From Nioella sediminis (GTDB lineage: Bacteria; Pseudomonadota; Alphaproteobacteria; Rhodobacterales; Rhodobacteraceae), in assembly GCF_001879695.1 (NCBI RefSeq), contig NZ_MNBL01000042.1, positions 29,570 to 93,569 of the forward strand: DNA of 64,000 nucleotides, given 5' to 3'. Every line of letters starts with the position of its first letter. The stretch's first letter is position 1. The notes beneath the pieces are model-generated. The model saw only the letters and a program-made list of their open reading frames with translations, made no database searches and had not been told where the DNA came from. A program made the translations under genes and the position numbers. Positions 36,640-42,950 of the stretch are shown here, one piece after another.

Positions 36640-36852
36640 ATGCACGCCACTGCTACCGAGAACCAAACGCCGCTTTTCCTGACAGAACAGCAAGTGGCGG
36701 AATTTCTCTGCCAATCTGTGCGCACTATCCAAAAATGGCGTTTCATAGGCTCTGGCCCCTGCTTCTACAAGTTCGGGCAGTCCGTTCGCTATCGCAGCGA
36801 TGAAGTCATCGCGTGGGCGCATGCCCGACGCAAAGCACACACCTCTCAATGA
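36640..36852 (+). CDS. AlpA-like helix-turn-helix protein (excisionase/regulator)
   Basis: A 70-residue protein of the MerR-like HTH_17/AlpA family. The pattern LTEQQVAEFLCQSVRTIQKW is followed by the wing GPCFYKFGQSVRYRSDEVIAW, which is typical. Such small proteins act as excisionases or activators of integrase genes on mobile elements. It lies between the integrase module and the replication gene, as is common in integrative elements. Confidence 0.82.
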   Translation: MHATATENQTPLFLTEQQVAEFLCQSVRTIQKWRFIGSGPCFYKFGQSVRYRSDEVIAWAHARRKAHTSQ

Positions 36853-36963
36853 CCCTGAAACCGAAACCCAACGCGAGGCCAGCCGTCCACGCGTGCGCTG
36901 CGCTGCCTTCAGGTAGCGAGCGCGGCGCGCGGGTGGGCGGGTGGCCGACCGCCACGCGGCAAA

Positions 36964-36986
36964 GGGGGGTCTTTGTAGCACCCCCC
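36964..36986. other. hairpin upstream of the replication gene
   Basis: A perfect inverted repeat GGGGGGT-(9 bases)-ACCCCCC (36964-36970 with 36980-36986) lies 23 bp before the replication gene. It could be a terminator for the AlpA-like gene or a structure used in replication; the sequence alone does not decide. Confidence 0.45.
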
Positions 36987-37009
36987 TCTAGAAATACATG
37001 GAGTAGTAA

Positions 37010-38164
37010 ATGACGATTATTCACACTGGCTTTGATGGCATCGACCTGGCGCTCAAGACCACGGTTCCGATTGAGTTGGTCGAGTTCCTGGAGGAAGGGA
37101 AGGCCACGGCGCAGGAGTTGATGACAGATGTCTGGGGCACTTTCGCAGGGCTCGACATCCAGTCGGGCCAAAGCGGAAAGCGTGGCGGCTATGCGTTTAC
37201 CTTTCGAGTCTACGAGTTCGGGGCCACCTGGTTCGCCAAGAAGCCCAGGGCTTCGGACCCCTGGGGCCTCTATGTGTCCATTGGGTCGCGAGAGCTGGCG
37301 CTGAATGGCTTGGAGAAAACGCGGCAGACACTCGATGCCCTGTTAGCCCAGCTCGGGTTTCAGCTTCCGCATGATGGGATCAGCATCAACCGGGTTGATT
37401 TCGCGGTGGATATTCTGGCACCTGGCTTCGTCCTCGATCTTGATGCCTTTGTGTTCCATTCCCGCGCCATCCGAAAAGCGATTTCCGAGTTTGAAACGGT
37501 AGAAACAAACGGACATTCCGGGCGCACGACATCCGTCACCATCGGTAAAATGCCCGGTCGGCAAGTCATCGTTTATGACAAGCGAGAAGAGGTCCTGAAG
37601 CGCCGCAAGCCTGAGTGGCCTTTGATCTGGAATGCCAACCTTCAGGCGGCAGGCGTCGACACCTTGGACCTGTCAGACCGGGCAACAAGCCAGATATGGC
37701 GGGTTGAACTGCGTCTCGGAAAAGACGCCCTGCGAAACCGCAAAGACATTCGGGGATGGGGATCGCTGCATGAGCACCTACAAGCCGAGATGGACCAACT
37801 CGCCCAGGACGTGACGCTTACAGTGCCTTCAACAGACAGCAACCGGTCACGCTGGCCCCTGCACCCAAACTGGGAGGTTGCACAGGAGGCCACCGCCACA
37901 CGCCTGTTCGAGCATGTAGGCACGGTGCCACCGGAAGCGGTGCGAGAGATTGATCTGCGCGAAAAGCAGCTCGACCTTCTCAAGCTTATCGTCGCGAACT
38001 CCGTGACGCTGGCCTATCTGGAAGGCCTGGGAGCCGAAGACTTCGAAAACTTTACAGAAACCTTGCCGGACATGATCCTTTCATACCTCGACCAACACCC
38101 GCGAGGGATCGATGAGCGGTTCCAGGGGGCGGCAGCGAAGTATAGTGGGATTATGGTCAGGTAA
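37010..38164 (+). CDS. putative replication initiation protein (Rep_trans-like)
   Basis: A 384-residue protein whose middle matches the pattern of the Rep_trans rolling-circle initiator family. The elements are INRVDFAVDIL (residues 126-136), VIVYDKREEV (186-195, with Tyr189) and WRVELRLGKD (230-239). If the assignment holds, it would nick DNA and let the excised island replicate, or take part in transfer. The overall similarity is judged by eye, so this is a moderate call. The GGAGTAGTAA ribosome binding site precedes the ATG. Confidence 0.6.
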   Translation: MTIIHTGFDGIDLALKTTVPIELVEFLEEGKATAQELMTDVWGTFAGLDIQSGQSGKRGGYAFTFRVYEFGATWFAKKPRASDPWGLYVSIGSRELALNGLEKTRQTLDALLAQLGFQLPHDGISINRVDFAVDILAPGFVLDLDAFVFHSRAIRKAISEFETVETNGHSGRTTSVTIGKMPGRQVIVYDKREEVLKRRKPEWPLIWNANLQAAGVDTLDLSDRATSQIWRVELRLGKDALRNRKDIRGWGSLHEHLQAEMDQLAQDVTLTVPSTDSNRSRWPLHPNWEVAQEATATRLFEHVGTVPPEAVREIDLREKQLDLLKLIVANSVTLAYLEGLGAEDFENFTETLPDMILSYLDQHPRGIDERFQGAAAKYSGIMVR

Positions 38165-38511
38165 GAGTGGACAGCACAAGCTCACTGCGGAGGTTGCCGT
38201 CATCGCTACTTTGGCTCCTCTGGGCTGGTAGGATGGCGGTTCCCGGCTCTTCGATCTACCTTCAAGATGCTGCAGTCGCAGCCCGCTTACCGGTCATTCG
38301 CCTCGATAGCGAAGTCTTAAGGGATGAAAATGGGAAAGGCGCAGACGAAGGGTGAACTCGCTAAGGTTGCGCTAAAGGCGATTAGACAGTCTTATGGCCT
38401 TAGCAGCCGCGATACGCCGAAGGCTCCGCGTACGGCCTCTTTCACCACCCGGTTGGTCACTACCAATGACACTCGCATTGGGGTAGGGAAAGTGCAATCT
38501 GCACACGAGGC
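38165..38511. other. 347-bp gap between the replication and restriction genes
   Basis: Two short overlapping + strand frames (38167-38355 and 38324-38515) exist. The second (63 residues, basic, start with AAGGGATGAAA nearby) is the more plausible, but it has no recognisable motif and runs into the end of the restriction gene. I do not annotate either as a gene. Confidence 0.4.
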
Positions 38512-39354
38512 TTAAAGGTCGTGTGTACTTATGAAGTCTTGTTGTTTTATGCCTGCCGCGAAGGCTTCGAAGACATCGTCCGTTGTCTGAAATATCTTGG
38601 CCCGCCTGAAGTGATCCGAGACTTCAGCGGCGATTGAATCTGCCGACTTTGCCTCTTGACTTTCCGACGCCCAGGCACGTCCTGGGTGGATAGTGTCCCA
38701 CGGGCTTTTGTTGTTGGCGCGCGTAGTCGAGGCATCTCCGTGCTTGCCGAGACCGTACAGTATACGAGTTTCGTTGTTCCAGATAGGCTCAAAGAGACGG
38801 ATTAAATGGATTTCGGCGGAGGCCTGATAGCCGCTCTGGACAGCGAGGGAGCGGCATTCAAAATCGGCGAGCTCAATCCCCTGCACTTTATCGATGTTCT
38901 TTCGGTGCTCGCCCAGCCTATCGGTGAGCTTTGTGAGCTGCTCGATCACAGTTTTTGCATTTGCAGGGGGATCGGCCTTTCCGACATAGATTGGCGTCTC
39001 AGTGCCTGAGATCGGCCGGTAAATCTCGGCATGACCCGTATAGTAGATGGCATAGACTCCAGACCCGTAAGCCTTCGATACGTCGGCCAGAGGCCGGCGA
39101 TCCTGGGCAATCAGTGCGAGAGCCACAAAGTGTCCAATGAGGCGGGGTTCTGTTGGATCAAAAAAGGACTCTGGAAGCGACACAGGGTCGAGCTCGCGGG
39201 TAAGACGGTTGAGCAACTCCTGCATATCGGAGATCGAGCCCAAGAGCGCCTTACGCGACGGGCCCGTCAGGGTCGTCGTCGTCGCAAGTGCGCGAAGCTC
39301 TTCGATAGCAGCGCGTGTTTCTTCCACTTTGATGAGTTCAGGGCGACGCGCCAT
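38512..39354 (-). CDS. Eco29kI-family type II restriction endonuclease (GIY-YIG)
   Basis: A 280-residue GIY-YIG nuclease. The catalytic motifs are GSGVYAIYYTG and PIYVGKA (the GIY and YIG strands), an Arg in RLGEHRKNI and the metal-binding Glu in SAEIHLIRLFEPIWNNE. These match the Eco29kI family, which cuts CCGCGG; the target here is inferred by family. The ATG at 39354 overlaps the stop of the methyltransferase gene by one base (TGATG), so the nuclease is made after, and coupled to, its protecting enzyme. Confidence 0.88.
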   Translation of the reverse strand: MARRPELIKVEETRAAIEELRALATTTTLTGPSRKALLGSISDMQELLNRLTRELDPVSLPESFFDPTEPRLIGHFVALALIAQDRRPLADVSKAYGSGVYAIYYTGHAEIYRPISGTETPIYVGKADPPANAKTVIEQLTKLTDRLGEHRKNIDKVQGIELADFECRSLAVQSGYQASAEIHLIRLFEPIWNNETRILYGLGKHGDASTTRANNKSPWDTIHPGRAWASESQEAKSADSIAAEVSDHFRRAKIFQTTDDVFEAFAAGIKQQDFISTHDL

Positions 39355-40568
39355 CAACCGACCTCGGATGCCGTGAGCTGTTGCGCCACACTATCACCGA
39401 CGACCTGCGCCAGATGAACCGGTACAGCGTTGCCAAGTTGGCGCATGCATTCGCTCCATGCGCCATGGAATTTGTAGTTGTCCGGGAAGGTCTGCAGACG
39501 GGCCGCCTCTCGCGTTGAGAAGTATCTCACTGAACCGTCAGCGCGACGCAGCATGTTTTCGCCGCCTGGGACCCCATGAACGCCGGCTTTAAGCGTCTTC
39601 GCGGGCTCATCGAGGTAAGAGCCGGTATGACCTGGATAGGTGCGCGCACCATCTTGGAAAGTATGGTTGAAGACCGATGATGACCGTCTCGTCTGCCGAG
39701 GGTCCGGAAGGTCAGCGATTGCATCGCGCGTGGTTTTCCACGGTTTCGACTGCGGACGCTGTTCGGAAGACAGCTTCCGAGAGAGTTGAAGGCAGCGACC
39801 TTCAAGTTTGCGGTCTTTCTTCGCGACCTTATGCCGGTCCCAGTAGTCGCCATACAATTGATCCCAGACCAAAGCTTCCATACTGTGATCGCCGGCATCA
39901 AATGACCAGCGCGCATCAACATCATCCCTAAACCCAACAAAGAGGATGCGTTCTCGCTTCTGTGGCACGCCATAGTTGGCGGCGTTCAGGAGTCGTGTAA
40001 CGACCCGATAGTGAAGACCGGGACGCTTTGTGCGAGTGTGGTGACGCTCAAGGCGTGCGAGATGATCTTCCCAATGCTCATCTGGCTGGGCAATCATTTC
40101 AGGGTGTTCCATCTGCAACTGAACGTACTCGAAGTAGTTTTGGAACGCCGCACGCATGAGCCCTTTGACGTTTTCAAAAACGAAGGCCTTGGGGCGTGCC
40201 TCCCGCAAAGCCCGCACCGCTTGTGGAAACATATCTCGCGCGTCATCATAGGCACGGTGACGCCCGCCGAGGCTGAACGGCTGACAGGGTGGGCCACCTG
40301 AAACGAGATCGAGAGAGCCGTCGAAACGTGCAAAATCGACAAAGCGGATGTCGCCTTCTAGGACCTCAAGACGTTTGCCATCATGCACCTTTTGAGCAAG
40401 TACGCCTTCGTTCTCCCGTAAAGTGTCGCAACACCACTTGTTGTGCTCGACCACAAGCTGCGGCTCGAAGCCTGATTGGGCAAGTCCGATCCCCAAACCA
40501 CCGGCACCGGCGAACAATTCAACAGAACTTCTTACTGCTCTAAACGATTTTTCGTGGTTGTTTTTCAT
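39354..40568 (-). CDS. DNA (cytosine-5) methyltransferase
   Basis: A 404-residue C5-cytosine methyltransferase, the protective partner of the adjacent nuclease. Motif I is VELFAGAGGLGIGLAQSGFE, motif IV SGGPPCQPFSLGG with the catalytic Cys, motif VI FVFENVKGLM, motif VIII NYGVPQKRERILFVG and motif X LGNAVPVHLAQVV. All are in the usual order. The start is set at the Met before KNNHEKSF; an upstream Met at 40616 is less likely. The target would be the same as the nuclease's, probably CCGCGG. Confidence 0.93.
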   Translation of the reverse strand: MKNNHEKSFRAVRSSVELFAGAGGLGIGLAQSGFEPQLVVEHNKWCCDTLRENEGVLAQKVHDGKRLEVLEGDIRFVDFARFDGSLDLVSGGPPCQPFSLGGRHRAYDDARDMFPQAVRALREARPKAFVFENVKGLMRAAFQNYFEYVQLQMEHPEMIAQPDEHWEDHLARLERHHTRTKRPGLHYRVVTRLLNAANYGVPQKRERILFVGFRDDVDARWSFDAGDHSMEALVWDQLYGDYWDRHKVAKKDRKLEGRCLQLSRKLSSEQRPQSKPWKTTRDAIADLPDPRQTRRSSSVFNHTFQDGARTYPGHTGSYLDEPAKTLKAGVHGVPGGENMLRRADGSVRYFSTREAARLQTFPDNYKFHGAWSECMRQLGNAVPVHLAQVVGDSVAQQLTASEVG

Positions 40569-40802
40569 GCATCTACGCCTCTTCGAGACTAAACCAGAGT
40601 TTCGAAGTTTCCTCAACAGGCATGATGCACCTAGTTCTTGGCACGAGTGAACACTTTACCTCATCGAAGTTGGCCAGCGAGGGGTTGATGGATGGCGCCG
40701 TAACTTGATCCAACTGGGACATCCGAGCTAACCTCTTTGACGAAAACCCATGAAGGTGTCCGCCATGCTCGGCCTTAATGGCGTTGTCGCAGCGAAATTC
40801 GG

Positions 40803-40851
40803 TTGCATTTGCAAACACTTAGATATACTCAAGCAGGTCTAAATCTAAGTG
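40803..40851 (+). promoter_or_regulatory. candidate promoter and operator for the four-gene operon
   Basis: A possible -35 box TTGCAT (40803-40808) and -10 box TATACT (40824-40829) are 15 bp apart, slightly short. A perfect 9-bp inverted repeat, CACTTAGAT and ATCTAAGTG (40816-40824 and 40843-40851), overlaps the -10 box and the GTG start codon. A repressor bound there would block transcription. Confidence 0.45.
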
Positions 40852-42441
40852 ACGGTATCAACTAGAATGCAGGACGATGCTCCCGACTTCAAACCCCCGC
40901 ACCGGGACGACACTTGGGTGCTTTTTTCCAAACAGTCGTCAGGACTCAAGAGAAATCTCTCGGCTTTGGCCATATTGGAAACACTAATTGCATCCGTGCT
41001 TGGGATACTCCTCTTTTACAATGGATACTATTGGGCGCTTTTGACTGCGGTTATGCTGACGCCTTTTGTGCATCTTCGATCACCCTCCTCAACTAGCCTT
41101 GGATTGAAGATATTTAACCAATACTGGGATAGAGGGCGGTCGATTGATACTGCTGTTTGGCCTGTAGTCTGCATCACGCTTTTCTGCATCCTAGGATACT
41201 ACCTGTTAGGAAGCAGACACTTTAGTCCTATAGCAGCGAGTAGCTTTGAGGTTTTCGAAGTCTCATATTGGAGCGTTCTTCTTGGGCTCCTTCCTGGTGC
41301 GCTCCCCGCTATACTGAGTGTGTTTTGGCGTGGGTACGCAAATGCACTTTCAAAACCAGTAGCATGGTCATCCCTATTTCTATCTGCCTCAATTATTGCG
41401 CTACAAACTCTTCAAGGTACGCAACTCCAAGTGTCAATGATCACAAATTTTGGCTCGGTCATAATATCAATTGTTCTAATATCTCAGCCCCTAGCTTCAA
41501 GGAACTGGCCTCGAGCAGCTTCCGCCGCAGCATTCATAGTGGTTCTACCGCTGAGCTTGTTAGGAGTCTTCCTAAGGACGCTAGGAATCAGATTTTGGGC
41601 AACTCTTAAGTGTCTCTTGCAGGGGTGGTATCATTTTCCAGATAACTGGCTGATCTTACTGACAAAGACAGATTTAACCAGCACAGTTGAGATTTTACCC
41701 GGCGCGCAAGCTGGACATCCCCTGAATTTTGACACTACGACGCAGCGGATGCGGGCGGGGAACACCCCATTGGTTCGGCTTTCCGCATATGCATTTATTG
41801 CTCTCTTTGTTCCCTCCGTTTTCTACAGGATACTGTTGAAAATGAGCTTTCCGTTCTACTTACCTATCGTTTGGATTGCTGTACGGCCAGACGTCGTCGA
41901 GACGGGCAACTGGAATGATAAATTCGGAAGGGGACCTCTGGACTATCTATTTTTTGCTATTTCGGTGGGAACATTTGCACACACCGCATTTCATTTTTGG
42001 GATATCGATCAATACATCGAAGCTACTAGTTGGGCTAGGATCAACGACGCACCCAACTTTTGGCCCCTTTTGCTCGCCGGACTCAGATCTGACGGCGGAT
42101 CAACCTGGGTTTTGCTGCCTGGACTAACAGCTGCTCTGTCTCTCGCCATCTACTTTTGGTCGCTTCATGTCTCGTACCGGCTTCACCATGCGAACATTCA
42201 GCCGAAAACTTGGCAACTTTGGTTGATCGTAAAGTTACACTACCTTAAGAGTCTCTTGACCTGGATGATGATATTCTTGGGATTTTGGACTCTGTACGCT
42301 TATCTGTCGGAAACATGTCAGATGCCGATCTATCTTGAAGCCCTTTCTTCCGAAGATTGTTCAGCGCCGAGCGGCACTGCCAGTTTTCAAACCGACCTAG
42401 GTTCGCCATTTAATCAAGTCAGAAGTGACGAATTATTTTGA
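40849..42441 (+). CDS. polytopic membrane protein of unknown family (gene A of defence-like operon)
   Basis: A 530-residue protein, not recognised. About ten to twelve hydrophobic segments are visible: near residues 38-57, 59-75, 103-121, 139-160, 171-190, 200-213, 224-245, 311-345, 364-382, 420-438 and 463-487. A long loop at about 250-310 separates two halves. The GTG start lies in the inverted repeat; an ATG six codons later is an alternative. Base composition is much lower in GC than the chromosome. The stop overlaps the next gene (TGATG). In defence systems such proteins often act as membrane effectors or anchors; this is inference. Confidence 0.7.
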   Translation: MTVSTRMQDDAPDFKPPHRDDTWVLFSKQSSGLKRNLSALAILETLIASVLGILLFYNGYYWALLTAVMLTPFVHLRSPSSTSLGLKIFNQYWDRGRSIDTAVWPVVCITLFCILGYYLLGSRHFSPIAASSFEVFEVSYWSVLLGLLPGALPAILSVFWRGYANALSKPVAWSSLFLSASIIALQTLQGTQLQVSMITNFGSVIISIVLISQPLASRNWPRAASAAAFIVVLPLSLLGVFLRTLGIRFWATLKCLLQGWYHFPDNWLILLTKTDLTSTVEILPGAQAGHPLNFDTTTQRMRAGNTPLVRLSAYAFIALFVPSVFYRILLKMSFPFYLPIVWIAVRPDVVETGNWNDKFGRGPLDYLFFAISVGTFAHTAFHFWDIDQYIEATSWARINDAPNFWPLLLAGLRSDGGSTWVLLPGLTAALSLAIYFWSLHVSYRLHHANIQPKTWQLWLIVKLHYLKSLLTWMMIFLGFWTLYAYLSETCQMPIYLEALSSEDCSAPSGTASFQTDLGSPFNQVRSDELF

Positions 42442-42950
42442 TGTATAATAGACCATCAGACCTCCTTCGAGCTGCATTTGGTGATGTTGCACTAAGTGTG
42501 CTACTCTTTGGTCCTTCCGTTAAGAGACTATCAGATGTTCCTGATGAAAGGTTGCTTCAAGGTAAAAGGATGGAGATTCGTGATGCTCTTGTTGCTGCTG
42601 GACATTCAGTAATGCTTGCTGAGGATGTGGTTGAACCTGGCTTTGTAACCAATCTACCCTACGCGGTCAGCACTAGAGAGTATGACGTGATACTGTCATT
42701 TGTCAGCTTGCACACTGCTGAAACTGAGCTCAAGATAATCGGGTCCGTCCACGAAATCGCCCGGAAAACGATAGTGTTCCGGGACGATCGCGGTGCAGGA
42801 ACAAGCTTTCAACATCTATGCAATCATGCGGTGGCAAATGGCGCTGAAGAGCGAATGTTCAGTTTTCCAGACGACATTCACTCATGTAACCTTAAGGGGA
42901 TGTCCTTGACACATGTCGAGGCTATGCAAGCTAGGAGGTTCTCTGTCTGA
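42441..42950 (+). CDS. TIR/nucleoside-deoxyribosyltransferase-like protein (gene B)
   Basis: A 169-residue protein with an alternating alpha/beta pattern. Strand 1 is ALSVLLFGPS (residues 17-26), helix 1 has KRMEIRDALVAAG, strand 2 is HSVMLAED, and YDVILSFVSLHTAETELKII (81-100) resembles the segment with the catalytic Glu in TIR and nucleoside deoxyribosyltransferase-like (STALD) enzymes. Glu94 or Glu96 would be the candidate. If so, it could cleave NAD or nucleotides. This is motif reading with no search. It overlaps gene A by one base and gene C by one base. Confidence 0.55.
   Translation: MYNRPSDLLRAAFGDVALSVLLFGPSVKRLSDVPDERLLQGKRMEIRDALVAAGHSVMLAEDVVEPGFVTNLPYAVSTREYDVILSFVSLHTAETELKIIGSVHEIARKTIVFRDDRGAGTSFQHLCNHAVANGAEERMFSFPDDIHSCNLKGMSLTHVEAMQARRFSV

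Noticed and set aside
38167..38515. Two short + strand frames after the replication gene
   Set aside because: They overlap each other, lack motifs, and the second runs into the restriction gene; they could be real but there is not enough support.
40573..40818. 81-codon - strand frame before the methyltransferase gene
   Set aside because: Overlaps the methyltransferase start, lacks a ribosome binding site and has no recognisable motif; not annotated.
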